This document shows, in pieces, positions 44,452 to 54,102 of a stretch of DNA of 64,000 bases. Below the pieces are notes generated by a model. It was given only the letters and a program-made list of their open reading frames with translations, was not told the DNA's origin and did no database searches. The translations under genes were made by a program, and so were the position numbers. The stretch's first letter is position 1. Each line of letters opens with the position of its first letter. This DNA is from Stenotrophomonas rhizophila (lineage in GTDB: Bacteria; Pseudomonadota; Gammaproteobacteria; Xanthomonadales; Xanthomonadaceae): NCBI RefSeq assembly GCF_000661955.1, contig NZ_CP007597.1, positions 434,001 through 498,000 of the forward strand, written 5' to 3'.

Positions 44452-46245
44452 TCAGTTGAGCAGCTGGCAGCTGGTCGGCTTGGCCGAGGTGAACAGGGCC
44501 GGGGTGGCCCATTCGGGGTGGTCGATGAACGGGTTGCGGTTGCCCTGGAAGCTGTAGATCACTTCATTGCGGGCGCGTTCGGCGGCATCCGGCGGGTCGG
44601 ACAGGTGCCATTCGATCAGGGTCGAGAGCAGGCCCATGTACGCCGGCGAGGCCGAGGTCTTGACGATTTTGGCCCGGTCGTCGGTCAGCTCCAGGTCGGG
44701 TTCGGACTGGCCGGTCTTGGCGTCTTTGCCCCCTTCATAGCGGATGGCCATGTACATCACGGCCCGCGCCATGTCGCCCTTGCGGTGGCCCCACACTTCA
44801 AAGGTGCCGGTATTGCCGTCCGGCGTGCGCACCCAGTTGGAGTTGCCGGGATAGCCGCCGCTGCCGCCGCCGAAGCCGTTGTTGGACTCGGTGGCGCGTT
44901 CGCCGCAGTTGCTGTCGCACTTGCCGAACGGCTTGTTGCCGCGGTCGGCGTTCCACTGTGCGTCGGTCAGGTACAGCATGTGGGTGTCGGTGTAGGGCGC
45001 ATACGGCAGGCCCTTGTCGCCGGTGGTGTTGGCAAAGCCCAGCGAGTTGGGCCAGGTGTGTTCGCGGTTGTAGGTCAAGCCGCTGCCGGTGCCCGCGCGG
45101 CCGCTGACCTTGGTGTAGCTGCGGTTGCGGTAGGCGTCCAGGATCTTGCCGCTGTTGTTGGGATCTTCGTCGGCGATTTCCAGGATGGTCCAGGTGCTGG
45201 TGCCCGAGCCGCTGTACGGGTAGGCGGTGTGGCCCTTGATGGTTTCATGCAGCGAGCAGCGCAGCTGGCTGGGGTTGGCGGTGTTGACGCGCGAGTAGTA
45301 CTCGCCGGGGGTGCCGGGATCGGGATTGCCCGGGTCCGGGTTGCCGGTGCTGCTGGCCACGGTGAAGGCGATGCGGGTGTCGGCGGCGGGGCGGGCGCCC
45401 TGGGCATCGCTGACCTTGGTGGCGCGGATGTCGAACCGGCAGGCTTCGCCGGCGACGAGGGCGGTGTTGGTGGAGACGGTGAAGGTGCTGCCGCTGCTGG
45501 CGTGGCTGAGCGGCACGGTGCCGGACTGGCCGCAGCTCAGCACGAATGCGCCGGTGGCCAGGGTGACGGTTTCGCTGAAGGTGACGGTGAGGTCGGCGGC
45601 GGCCGGGAAGGTGCTGGCGCCTTGTTCGGGGGTGGTGGTGCGTACCGACGGCGGGGTGTTGGGGCCGGTGCCGCCGGTGCCGCTGAAGGTCTGGCCGTTG
45701 TTGCAGGCGCCGAAGGTCTGTTTGGCCGATTCGGCCCAGGTGAAGTGGGCGTACTGGCTGCCGCTGCCGGTGAGCTGGAGGGAGGTGCCGGGGGCGGTGC
45801 TGTTGCTTTCGCTGACGGGGATGTTCTGGCTGGTCAGGCCGGCGGCCGGGCCGCCGCTGGCGGTGATGGTGCCTTCGTAGCTGATGAACTGGACGACTTT
45901 GCCGCTGGCGTCGACGAGGGCGATGCCGTCGTTGGCGCCGTTCTGGAGGCCGTTGGTGGGGTAGGTGACGGTGGCGAGGGTGGCCTTGCCGCACGCGGCG
46001 GCGGTGCCGGCGGGGACCGGGTTGTTGGCATACACGGTGGCGGCCGAGGGGCTGCTGCCGTTGTACAGGTAGAGGCGGTAGGTGCTGAGGTCTTCACCGC
46101 CGGTGGCAACGACTTCGATGGCTTCGCCGACGTCGCCGGCGGGCGTGCTGTCGTCGTAGTGCAGTTCATTGATGAATACATCCGCCTGGGCGGTGCCGGC
46201 CAATGCCAGCAGGCACGCCAGGGACAGCGGTGTGAGCAACCTCAT
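44452..46245 (-). CDS. Secreted endonuclease I with lamin-tail and Ig-like domains
   Basis: The 597-residue protein has a signal peptide (1 to about 21, GTAQA), an N-terminal lamin-tail domain (about 22-165, VFINELHYDDSTPAGDVGEA), a bacterial Ig-like region (about 195-295, with PSVRTTTPEQGASTFP and TVTFSETV), a GNPDPGNPDPGTPG linker, and a C-terminal endonuclease I domain with TYNREHTWPNSLGFAN, the NucM/EndA catalytic signature, then FEVWGHRKGDMARAVMYMAI. This is the layout of extracellular ExeM-like DNases, used for DNA degradation in biofilms or phosphate scavenging. It is a single gene read from a region rich in palindromes. Confidence 0.9.
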   Translation of the reverse strand: MRLLTPLSLACLLALAGTAQADVFINELHYDDSTPAGDVGEAIEVVATGGEDLSTYRLYLYNGSSPSAATVYANNPVPAGTAAACGKATLATVTYPTNGLQNGANDGIALVDASGKVVQFISYEGTITASGGPAAGLTSQNIPVSESNSTAPGTSLQLTGSGSQYAHFTWAESAKQTFGACNNGQTFSGTGGTGPNTPPSVRTTTPEQGASTFPAAADLTVTFSETVTLATGAFVLSCGQSGTVPLSHASSGSTFTVSTNTALVAGEACRFDIRATKVSDAQGARPAADTRIAFTVASSTGNPDPGNPDPGTPGEYYSRVNTANPSQLRCSLHETIKGHTAYPYSGSGTSTWTILEIADEDPNNSGKILDAYRNRSYTKVSGRAGTGSGLTYNREHTWPNSLGFANTTGDKGLPYAPYTDTHMLYLTDAQWNADRGNKPFGKCDSNCGERATESNNGFGGGSGGYPGNSNWVRTPDGNTGTFEVWGHRKGDMARAVMYMAIRYEGGKDAKTGQSEPDLELTDDRAKIVKTSASPAYMGLLSTLIEWHLSDPPDAAERARNEVIYSFQGNRNPFIDHPEWATPALFTSAKPTSCQLLN

Positions 46246-46461
46246 CTACGTCTCCTTGTGATTGGTTATTGCTGGCCGAATCTAATCAATCCAGATGACA
46301 CATCTATCGATATGTCGGGACTTAGGTTCCGCAGTGGGACGTGCGTCAAGGAATTGGCGGGGGTTCTTTTTTTTTAGAAGCTGAAAAGCCGGGGCAAAAG
46401 CAGGAGCCAGAGCTGGAGCCGTGAAGCCAGAGCCTCGGTTGGCCGGTCCTCCAGGCTGGGC

Positions 46462-46559
46462 GGGGGTGTGAGGGCTCACGGGACACGCTGCAAGTACGTC
46501 CCTGTAAGCTCCGCCACCGCATCCATGCGGTGGAGGGTCCCGTGAACCCTCACACCCCC
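46462..46559 (+). repeat. Compound palindromic element, copy 1
   Basis: Outer arms of 23 bp (46462-46484 and 46537-46559) match at 22 positions; they begin GGGGGTGTGAGGG. Inside is a second hairpin of 9 bp, CCACCGCAT / ATGCGGTGG. The core GGGACACGC...GCTCCGC...CCATGC...GAGGGTCCCG is shared with copy 2, which lies inverted 116 bp away. Confidence 0.7.
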
Positions 46560-46674
46560 ACCCCAGACACTTGGCTGGGGGCCTGGGGAGAGCGGGTGCA
46601 ATGCCCAGCCACGCCTGGCGGCAAAGGCTCTTGGCTCTGCTCTTCCGTGAGCAACGGCAGAGTGTCTTAGGGGT

Positions 46675-46770
46675 GGTGGGGGTGGGGGTGCGGGACCCTC
46701 GGCGCCATGGATGGCGCCGCGGAGCCCCCAGGGATGGGTTTACGGCGTGTCCCGCACCCCCGCCCCCACC
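46675..46770 (-). repeat. Compound palindromic element, copy 2 (inverted)
   Basis: Outer arms of 22 bp (46675-46696 and 46749-46770) match at 21 positions. The inner hairpin is GGCGCCAT / ATGGCGCC. Read on the minus strand it shows the same core as copy 1, including GGGACACGC, GCTCCGC, CCATCCATGG and GAGGGTCCCG; the flanks also share the sequence AGACACT. This suggests a mobile or self-propagating repeat family. Confidence 0.7.
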
Positions 46771-46866
46771 AGCCCAGCGCGCCACGCCCGCAGGCTTCGC
46801 TTCGCAGTTGCCCTTGATCTTGCCTCGGGCCCCACCGGCCGCCGGCCGGAAAAATTTCGTCTTCGC

Positions 46867-46896
46867 CCCTTGAAAGGGAAGTGCCCAGCACCATCT
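46867..46896 (+). promoter_or_regulatory. Sigma-32 (heat-shock) promoter of groESL
   Basis: CCCTTGAAA (46867-46875), a 13-bp spacer and CACCATCT (46889-46896) match the sigma-32 consensus CTTGAAA-N11-16-CCCATNT at all but one position. It lies 115 bp before groES, with the CIRCE operator in the transcribed leader. Confidence 0.75.
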
Positions 46897-46905
46897 CTGC
46901 TCTGT

Positions 46906-46926
46906 ACCCGCACCGTCGGGTTTTTT
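46906..46926 (+). terminator. Terminator-like hairpin in the groES leader
   Basis: ACCCG / CGGGT (5-bp stem, 6-base loop) followed by a run of six T at 46921-46926. It lies just after the predicted start of the sigma-32 transcript, so it may attenuate groESL or end a short upstream RNA. The stem is short and its strength uncertain. Confidence 0.4.
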
Positions 46927-46937
46927 CGTGAGCGTGG

Positions 46938-46964
46938 CTGGCAGTCGCCCTGTGCGAGTGCTAA
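46938..46964. promoter_or_regulatory. CIRCE operator for HrcA
   Basis: The right half GAGTGCTAA (46956-46964) is a perfect CIRCE half. The left half CTGGCAGTC (46938-46946) has three mismatches to TTAGCACTC; the spacer is exactly nine bases. It lies 48 bp before groES, the usual location for HrcA repression. Confidence 0.75.
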
Positions 46965-47011
46965 CATCGCCAGACTTTTCCAGACCAATCAACAACTTAA
47001 AAGGGTCTCAC

Positions 47012-47296
47012 ATGAGCATCAAGCCGCTTCATGACCGCGTCGTAGTCAAGCCGATCGAAGCCGACGAAATCTCGTCCGGCGGCATCGTGATTCCGGATTC
47101 CGCCAAGGAAAAGTCCACCAAGGGTGAAGTCGTGGCCGTCGGCCCGGGCAAGCCCCTGGACAACGGCAGCGTGCGCGCGCCGTCGCTGAAGGTCGGTGAC
47201 AAGGTCATCTACGGCCAGTACGCCGGCAGCAGCTACAAGTCCGAAGGCGTCGAGTACAAGGTCCTGCGCGAAGACGACATCCTCGCCATCATCTGA
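47012..47296 (+). CDS. groES: Co-chaperonin GroES
   Basis: GroES is the heptameric lid of the GroEL chamber, needed for ATP-driven protein folding. The 94-residue sequence has [20 protein letters not shown] at the start, the mobile loop [20 protein letters not shown] and the closing [16 protein letters not shown]. The start is ATG 47012, with AAAAGGG about 8-13 bases upstream. Expression should come from the sigma-32 promoter at 46867, with HrcA acting at CIRCE. It is followed by groEL after 111 bp, which contains an inverted pair of GTAG repeats. Confidence 0.97.
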   Translation: MSIKPLHDRVVVKPIEADEISSGGIVIPDSAKEKSTKGEVVAVGPGKPLDNGSVRAPSLKVGDKVIYGQYAGSSYKSEGVEYKVLREDDILAII

Positions 47297-47300
47297 TGAC

Positions 47301-47325
47301 GTAGAGCGGGGCTCTGCCCCGCTGC
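47301..47325 (+). repeat. SMAG-type GTAG stem-loop between groES and groEL, copy 1
   Basis: GTAGA, then the stem GCGGGGC / GCCCCGC with loop TCT, ending TGC. It starts 4 bp after the groES stop. With the inverted copy at 47367-47391 it forms a head-to-head dimer in the groES-groEL gap. Confidence 0.8.
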
Positions 47326-47366
47326 GCGGTAGCCGGACTGACCGGCCGACCGTACCCCCCATTCCA

Positions 47367-47391
47367 GCAGCCGGGCATGGCCCGGCTCTAT
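47367..47391 (-). repeat. SMAG-type repeat between groES and groEL, inverted copy 2
   Basis: On the minus strand it reads ATAGAGCCGGGCCATGCCCG and then GCTGC; the stem is GCCGGGC / GCCCGGC. It is the inverse-orientation partner of copy 1 and ends 16 bp before the groEL ATG, so it may fold in the mRNA near the groEL ribosome-binding site (AAAAGG at 47394-47399). Confidence 0.7.
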
Positions 47392-47395
47392 ATAA

Positions 47396-49057
<1,662 letters not shown>

Positions 49058-49058
49058 T

Positions 49059-49085
49059 GTAGATGCCGGCCATCGGTCGGCACAC
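49059..49085 (+). repeat. SMAG-type GTAG stem-loop after groEL
   Basis: GTAGA then TGCCGGCC / GGTCGGCA, an imperfect stem, 1 bp after the groEL stop codon. It is followed by a second GTAG repeat and the terminator. Confidence 0.65.
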
Positions 49086-49094
49086 ATCGGAGCG

Positions 49095-49120
49095 GTAGGT
49101 ACCGACCGTTGGTCGGTACC
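49095..49120 (+). repeat. SMAG-type GTAG stem-loop, second copy after groEL
   Basis: GTAG followed by a perfect 10-bp stem GGTACCGACC / GGTCGGTACC with loop GTT. Located between the first repeat and the groEL terminator. Confidence 0.75.
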
Positions 49121-49141
49121 CGCCACCCGCCAACGTACGAC

Positions 49142-49172
49142 AAAAAACCCCGCCGGAAGGCGGGGTTTTTTT
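49142..49172. terminator. Bidirectional Rho-independent terminator after groEL
   Basis: A-run, perfect stem CCCCGCC / GGCGGGG with loop GGAA, and a run of seven T. The symmetry lets it end groESL on the plus strand and the LysR gene at 49190 on the minus strand. Confidence 0.92.
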
Positions 49173-49189
49173 GTGCGCGCATCACCGCC

Positions 49190-50089
49190 TCACAGCACGT
49201 GCGTCGCTGCGTCCGCTTCCTCCTGCAACCAGTGCAGAAAGGCGTGGATGGCCGGGTTCCCCTCGGCCTGCGGCAGGGTTACGGCGTAGTACGCAAACCG
49301 GGCGGGCCACGGTTGGTCGAACGCGATGGCCAAGCGCCCGCTGGCAATCTCGGCCTGCACGTAGATATCGCGCACCAGCGCGATGCCCTGGCCGGCTTCG
49401 GCGGCGCGGATCAACAACACGTCATCGTCGAAGGCCGCGCCCCGTTCGCTGCGTTCGTCGGCGGGCAGGCCGAGCGCACGCAACCACAGCGTCCAATCGC
49501 TGCGATCGGAATCCTGCAAAAGCGGGTACCGCAGGCAGTCGGCCGCCGTTCGGATCGGCGGACCGCTGGCAAGCAATCCCGGGCACGCGACCGGCAGCAG
49601 CACGGGCGCGGCGAGGTGACGGGCGGTGAGCCCACGGTACTGGCCCAGACCGTGGCGGATCGCGATGTCGATGCGGTCGCGACGCAGATCCACCAAGGCC
49701 GATGACGCCTCTACGCGCACTTCGATCGCCGGGTGACGTTCGCTGAACCGCCCCAGCCGCGGCACCAGCCATGACGCGGCAAAGCTGGGCACGGTGCTGA
49801 TGGTCAACGTCTGCCGCGCGTGGATCGCCTCCAGCGTGGCCATGCTGTCCTGGATCTGGTCGAAGGCGCGCGCCAGTGCCGGGTGTACCTGTGCGCCCTC
49901 TGGTGTGAGCGACACCCCGTGGCGGCTGCGGGTGAACAGGCTCACCCCGGTACGCGCCTGCAGCAGCTTGAGTTGCTGGCTGATCGCGCCGGGGGTGACG
50001 CCCATGACATCGGCGGCCGCCTTGAGGCTGCCATGGCGGCCGGTTTCAACGAAGGCGCGCAGGGCGAGCAGGGGAAGAACAGCACCCAT
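49190..50089 (-). CDS. LysR-family transcriptional regulator (GcvA-like)
   Basis: The 299-residue protein has the HTH SLKAAADVMGVTPGAISQQL and KLLQARTGVSLFTRSRHGV, with a C-terminal effector domain (about 90-290), closest in pattern to GcvA-like regulators. I chose ATG 50089 (MGAVLPLLALRAFVETGRHG) as the natural start; a frame open to 50167 adds 26 residues of no known type. It is divergent from the glutathione S-transferase gene starting at 50262 and probably controls it and the luciferase-like gene. Confidence 0.88.
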   Translation of the reverse strand: MGAVLPLLALRAFVETGRHGSLKAAADVMGVTPGAISQQLKLLQARTGVSLFTRSRHGVSLTPEGAQVHPALARAFDQIQDSMATLEAIHARQTLTISTVPSFAASWLVPRLGRFSERHPAIEVRVEASSALVDLRRDRIDIAIRHGLGQYRGLTARHLAAPVLLPVACPGLLASGPPIRTAADCLRYPLLQDSDRSDWTLWLRALGLPADERSERGAAFDDDVLLIRAAEAGQGIALVRDIYVQAEIASGRLAIAFDQPWPARFAYYAVTLPQAEGNPAIHAFLHWLQEEADAATHVL

Positions 50090-50261
50090 GACCTTAGTTT
50101 TTCTCTCTTGGTAGCGAAGGAATAATCGTTCTACACGGCGTACGGCGCTGCGTAGCATCGTGATCATGTTGAGTCGGGGGTGTTTAGTCCAGCTGTATCA
50201 GCGGACCCCGATACCGCGACCACATCCCTCTCGTTATCCATCGCCCGCCAAGGAGACCGAT

Positions 50262-50897
50262 GTGTCCCCAGCTTCGCTGCACCTGTACACCGACAGCTCG
50301 CCCAACGGCTTCAAGATCACCATTGCGCTGGAAGAGCTGGGCCTTCCTTATGTGCTGCACCACGTCCGCATCGACGATGGCGCGCATCGCCACCCTGATT
50401 TTCTCAAGCTGCATCCCCATGGCCGCATTCCGGTGCTGGTGGATGCGCCACGTGGCATCACGGTGTTCGAATCGGCCGCCATCCTGCTGTACCTCGCCGA
50501 GCAGAGCGGGCGGCTGTTGCCCCACGCGTCACGCGCGCGCTGGGACGCCATCACCTGGTTGATGTTCCACTCTGCCAGTGTCGGCCCGATCCTGGGCCAG
50601 CGCGTCCATGCGGAGATGTTCGCTGACGCGCCGCATGCGCCTTCCATCGCACGCTACCGCCGCTTGAGCACAGAGTTTTTCGCCACGCTCGACCAGCGCC
50701 TGGCCGACCGACCGTGGCTGGCCGGCGAGGCGTACTCCATCGCCGATATCGCCGGCTATGGGTGGATGCATATCGCACGACTCATCGGCTTCGATTTCAG
50801 CGCGTACCCGAACTTGAGTGCATGGCACCTGCGCATGTCGCAGCGGCCTGCGGTGCAGCGCGGCGTGCTGCTCCCCGAACCGGCCACCGGCCCCTGA
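50262..50897 (+). CDS. Glutathione S-transferase family protein
   Basis: The 211-residue protein has an N-terminal thioredoxin-like GST domain (LHLYTDSSPNGFKITIALEE, IPVLVDAPRGITVFESAAIL, the latter with the cis-Pro and Glu-Ser pair that bind glutathione) and a C-terminal helical domain (RPWLAGEAYSIADIAGYGWM). The pattern is that of YfcG/YghU-like disulfide-bond reductases. The start is GTG 50262, because AGGAG lies 6 bases before it and the upstream extension is uncharacteristic. The luciferase-like gene follows after 16 bp. Confidence 0.87.
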   Translation: MSPASLHLYTDSSPNGFKITIALEELGLPYVLHHVRIDDGAHRHPDFLKLHPHGRIPVLVDAPRGITVFESAAILLYLAEQSGRLLPHASRARWDAITWLMFHSASVGPILGQRVHAEMFADAPHAPSIARYRRLSTEFFATLDQRLADRPWLAGEAYSIADIAGYGWMHIARLIGFDFSAYPNLSAWHLRMSQRPAVQRGVLLPEPATGP

Positions 50898-50913
50898 CCC
50901 AGGAACGACCACG

Positions 50914-51963
50914 ATGACCCTGTTGACTGATATCACCCCGATGCAGGCGCCGCTGACGGGCGCATCCGCACCGATGTTCGCCCGCCACGCCGGCTACCAG
51001 CGCATGTTCCGCGAGGGGGCGCTGACGCTGGGTGTGTTCCTGCCCCTGCGCTTCTATCACGGCGACATGCAGGTGCTGGCCGGCCAGGCCGACCTGGTGA
51101 GCCAGCTCGACCGCGACGGCTTCGCCGCCACCTGGGTGCGCGATGTGCCGCTGTATGACCCGTTGTTCGGCGATGCCGGGCAGGTGTTCGATCCGTTCAC
51201 CTACCTGGCCTACCTGGCCGCGCGCACCGAGCGGCTGGCGTTGGCCACCGGCGCCGCGATCTTCTCGTTGCGACACCCGATCGACCTGGCCAAATCGGCT
51301 GCCACCATCGACCAGCTCTCCGGCGGACGCCTGGTGCTGGGCATCGCGTCCGGTGATCGCCCAGTGGAGTTCCCGGCCTATGGCTTGGAGCATGCAGACC
51401 GCGGGGAGCGCTTCGCCGCATCGGTGGCGTACGTGCGCCAGCTGATGCAGCACGGGCCCCTGCAGATCGACTCGGCACTGGGCGCACTGCAGGGCGTGGA
51501 GCTGCTGCCCAAGCCGGTGGCCGGCGCGATCCCGCTGCTGGTCACCGGCACCTCGCGGCAGACGCTGGACTGGGTGGGGCAGCATGCCGATGGCTGGCTG
51601 ACCTATCCCGAGGCTACCCACGATGCGGCCGGGCCGAAGCGACTGGCGGCCAAGATCCAGGCGTGGCGTCGTTCGATTCCCGACGGTGGCTTCCGTCCGC
51701 ACGTCACCAACGAATGGCTGGATCTGGTCGACGATCCGAACCATCCGCGCACGCCGCTCAATGGCGGTTACACGTTGAGGACCGGCCGCAACGGGCTGAT
51801 CGATCTGCTTGGGCAGTGGCAGCAGGCCGGAGTCAACCACGCCGCGCTCGGTATCCAGTTCTCGCAACGGCCGGCCGCCGAGGTACTGCAGGAACTGGCC
51901 GAGTATGTGCTGCCGCTGTTTCCGTCGCATGCGGGGCCTTTACCGGCCGAGATGCGCTGGTAG
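50914..51963 (+). CDS. LLM-class flavin-dependent oxidoreductase (BA3436-type)
   Basis: The 349-residue protein is a luciferase-like monooxygenase: YQRMFREGALTLGVFLPLRF, FAATWVRDVPLYDPLFGDAG, FDPFTYLAYLAARTERLALA and IDQLSGGRLVLGIASGDRPV match the luciferase-type oxidoreductase family known as BA3436. It probably uses reduced FMN, but the substrate is unknown. The ATG at 50914 follows the GST stop by 16 bp, so they are an operon, with the divergent LysR regulator as the likely controller. Confidence 0.88.
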   Translation: MTLLTDITPMQAPLTGASAPMFARHAGYQRMFREGALTLGVFLPLRFYHGDMQVLAGQADLVSQLDRDGFAATWVRDVPLYDPLFGDAGQVFDPFTYLAYLAARTERLALATGAAIFSLRHPIDLAKSAATIDQLSGGRLVLGIASGDRPVEFPAYGLEHADRGERFAASVAYVRQLMQHGPLQIDSALGALQGVELLPKPVAGAIPLLVTGTSRQTLDWVGQHADGWLTYPEATHDAAGPKRLAAKIQAWRRSIPDGGFRPHVTNEWLDLVDDPNHPRTPLNGGYTLRTGRNGLIDLLGQWQQAGVNHAALGIQFSQRPAAEVLQELAEYVLPLFPSHAGPLPAEMRW

Positions 51964-52004
51964 GCATGCCCACCGCTCCGTCATGAGTGGCGGCGCGGCA
52001 CCTG

Positions 52005-52289
52005 TCAGGCCCGAGAACGCGCTGCCCGCCGACGGTCGCGCCACGCCAGGCCCAGATGCGCAAGCAGGAAGCACAGCGCGCCGCCCACCATCATTCCCTG
52101 CGAGTACGCCATGGGCAGCCATATCGCTGCCGCCGCACCCAGCGCCATGCCAGCCAGGCCGGCGGCGACGGCAACGCGTTGCCGCGCCAGGTACTGCGCC
52201 TGCGCGCGCTGACGGTGCTGGATGGCCTCGCGCTTGTTGTCCGGTTGCAGGATGGCCTGAGCAATCGCGTCAGCTTGGGAAGGGGTCAT
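52005..52289 (-). CDS. Small two-helix membrane protein
   Basis: The 94-residue protein has two hydrophobic segments (about 39-58 and 62-82; VAVAAGLAGMALGAAAAIWL and MMVGGALCFLLAHLGLAW) flanked by Arg-rich ends. I do not recognise the family. It is convergent with the luciferase-like gene and divergent from the MarR gene 131 bp away. Confidence 0.65.
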   Translation of the reverse strand: MTPSQADAIAQAILQPDNKREAIQHRQRAQAQYLARQRVAVAAGLAGMALGAAAAIWLPMAYSQGMMVGGALCFLLAHLGLAWRDRRRAARSRA

Positions 52290-52360
52290 CTACGCGTCCT
52301 TGTGGGTGATCCTGTCCCGGATCTTTGCCTGTCACCTGGGGTATGTAAAGTGCGGCGGGG

Positions 52361-52404
52361 TTCCAGATGCGTCGCAGTAATGATATAGTTAGCCGCCGTA
52401 CTAT
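52361..52404 (+). promoter_or_regulatory. MarR-gene promoter with inverted repeat
   Basis: A TATAGT -10 hexamer at 52384-52389 with TTCCAG at the -35 position (17 bp spacing). The -10 overlaps the left arm of an ATAGT / ACTAT repeat (52385-52389 and 52400-52404), fitting autorepression by the MarR protein encoded just downstream. Confidence 0.45.
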
Positions 52405-52419
52405 TCCGGATCCGCCTGC

Positions 52420-52914
52420 ATGCTGGAAATCAAACATCAGGCCTTCCTGACCGAACTGGCGCGACGTGGCCAGCCGGACGCGGGGGAATTGGCGCTGTGT
52501 TTCCAGGTGCTGTCGCTGGCCAGCGCGATCGACCAGGACTGCGCCAGTCGTCTGGCACCGCTGGGCTTGAGCGAAGGGCGTTTTGTGCTGCTGTTCCTGC
52601 TGCGCGGGGCAGATACAGTGCTGTCGCCCCACCAGTTGGCCGAACGCGCCGGCGTCACCCGTGCCACCGTGACCGGCCTGCTGGATGGCTTGGAGCGCGA
52701 GCAGCTGGTGAGCCGTCACAGCGATCCCGATGACAAGCGGCGCATCCACGTGCGCCTGACCCGGTCGGGACAGACACTGTCGGCGCGCCTGTTCGACCAG
52801 CAGACGCAGTGGATCGCCTCGCTGTTTGCCGACATCAGCACCGCCGAACGCCAGGTGCTTGGCACGCTGCTGCAGCGCGTGTGGTCGCGCACCGATGCGG
52901 GGCGCACCTCATGA
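52420..52914 (+). CDS. MarR-family transcriptional regulator
   Basis: The 164-residue protein has the MarR winged HTH (VLSPHQLAERAGVTRATVTG, then LLDGLEREQLVSRHSDPDDK, with the wing RRIHVRLTRSGQ). It controls its own gene and probably the AlkD-like gene, whose start overlaps its stop by 4 bp (ATGA at 52911). The promoter carries an inverted repeat suitable as operator. The ligand is unknown. Confidence 0.9.
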   Translation: MLEIKHQAFLTELARRGQPDAGELALCFQVLSLASAIDQDCASRLAPLGLSEGRFVLLFLLRGADTVLSPHQLAERAGVTRATVTGLLDGLEREQLVSRHSDPDDKRRIHVRLTRSGQTLSARLFDQQTQWIASLFADISTAERQVLGTLLQRVWSRTDAGRTS

Positions 52915-53651
52915 AAAAGCCGATCACCCGCGAGCGGCGCGGCCAGCTGGATCGGGGCGAGGCCGAAGCGGCCCACCTGGCCGAAGTGCTGGCCGTCGAT
53001 TTTGCCCGGCTGATGGCCCATGTCGCGCCGACCTTGCCGGCCTCGGCGCTGGCCCCGATGCGCAACGCCGCCAAGCTGGGCATCACCCTGCGCATGCAGG
53101 GCGCCGCCACGCTGCTGCGCGCGCATGGGCACGGCGATCATGCCCACTGGTCACGACACGCCAGCGACACCGTACGCGGCTGGGCCTGCTACCTGATCGG
53201 CAGCGATCCGGCGCTGACCCTGGAGCGCAAGCTGGATGCCCTGCGCGCCTTGGCCGACGACCCGCACTTTGGCGTACGCGAATGGGCCTGGCTGGCCGTG
53301 CGCCCCCACATCGCCGCCGAGCCGCTGCGGGTGCTCGCGCACCTGCAGGCTTGGGTCCAGGATGCGTCGCCGAACGTGCGCCGCTTCGCCTGCGAAGCGC
53401 TGCGCCCACGCGGGGTATGGGCCGCGCATATCACCTTGTTCAAGCAGGAACCCCACCATGCACGGGACCTGCTGGACGCACTGTGCTGCGATGAAGCGCG
53501 CTACGTGCAGGATTCGGTAGGCAACTGGCTCAACGACGCCGGCAAAAGCCAGCCCGACTGGGTCCGCGCGCTGTGCAGCCAATGGCAGCAGCGCCATGCC
53601 GATGATCCGGCCAATAGCTACATCCGCAAGCGCGCCCTGCGCTCGCTCTGA
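52911..53651 (+). CDS. DNA alkylation repair protein (AlkD/AlkC-like HEAT repeats)
   Basis: The 246-residue protein is composed of alpha-helical HEAT-like repeats with DPHFGVREWAWLAVRPHIAA, DASPNVRRFACEALRP and ARYVQDSVGNWLNDAGKSQP, the pattern of the AlkD/AlkC DNA glycosylase group, which remove alkylated bases such as N7-alkylguanine and N3-alkyladenine without flipping. It is coupled to the MarR gene upstream and followed by a DUF6616 gene after 13 bp. Confidence 0.85.
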   Translation: MKKPITRERRGQLDRGEAEAAHLAEVLAVDFARLMAHVAPTLPASALAPMRNAAKLGITLRMQGAATLLRAHGHGDHAHWSRHASDTVRGWACYLIGSDPALTLERKLDALRALADDPHFGVREWAWLAVRPHIAAEPLRVLAHLQAWVQDASPNVRRFACEALRPRGVWAAHITLFKQEPHHARDLLDALCCDEARYVQDSVGNWLNDAGKSQPDWVRALCSQWQQRHADDPANSYIRKRALRSL

Positions 53652-53664
53652 CCCAAGGAATGCC

Positions 53665-54012
53665 ATGTCTTACATGCTGATCGAGCTCTACACCGCCACC
53701 CCCGCCTGGACCGCGCTGGACCCGGTATCGCGGGGGGCGCTCTTCGCCCGCATCGGCGCGGGCATGCAGCATGTCGATCCGGCGCGGATCAAACCGCTGG
53801 CCATGGGCCCGCTGGATACGGACGTGCCGCGCAGCAGCGCAGAGCAGTTCTACGCCGTGTGGCAATGCAGCGACCGCACGGACGCTGATGCGCTGCTGGC
53901 CGCCATTGATGGCACCGGCTGGCACACCTACTTCACCACCACCCACATCGCGGGCGCATCGGGTGGGCTGCAGCAGCATCTGGCCGAACTGGCGGCGCTG
54001 CCGAAGGCATGA
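53665..54012 (+). CDS. DUF6616-like protein
   Basis: The 115-residue protein begins MSYMLIELYTATPAWTALDP and has EQFYAVWQCSDRTDADALLA, a pattern I associate with DUF6616 proteins of unknown function. AAGGAA lies about 7 bases before ATG 53665. It follows the AlkD-like gene by 13 bp, so it is likely the third gene of the MarR-controlled operon. Confidence 0.7.
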   Translation: MSYMLIELYTATPAWTALDPVSRGALFARIGAGMQHVDPARIKPLAMGPLDTDVPRSSAEQFYAVWQCSDRTDADALLAAIDGTGWHTYFTTTHIAGASGGLQQHLAELAALPKA

Positions 54013-54102
54013 GGCCCGCGCTCACGGTGGCTGAACACCGCCGTCGCAGTTGCGAATGAAACATTTTGCGCCGCACAAAAGCTGTGCTATCAATACTCCC
54101 CA

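Larger units (their letters stand above)
46246..46866. other. Gene-free region upstream of groES and of the endonuclease gene
   Basis: No frame here has convincing coding character. The first part holds the endonuclease promoter region, a run of nine T on the plus strand near 46370 and a patch of GAGCC/GAAGCC repeats (46398-46440). The rest is taken by two compound palindromic elements in opposite orientation (46462-46559 and 46675-46770), which are listed separately, and then the heat-shock promoter of groES. Confidence 0.6.
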
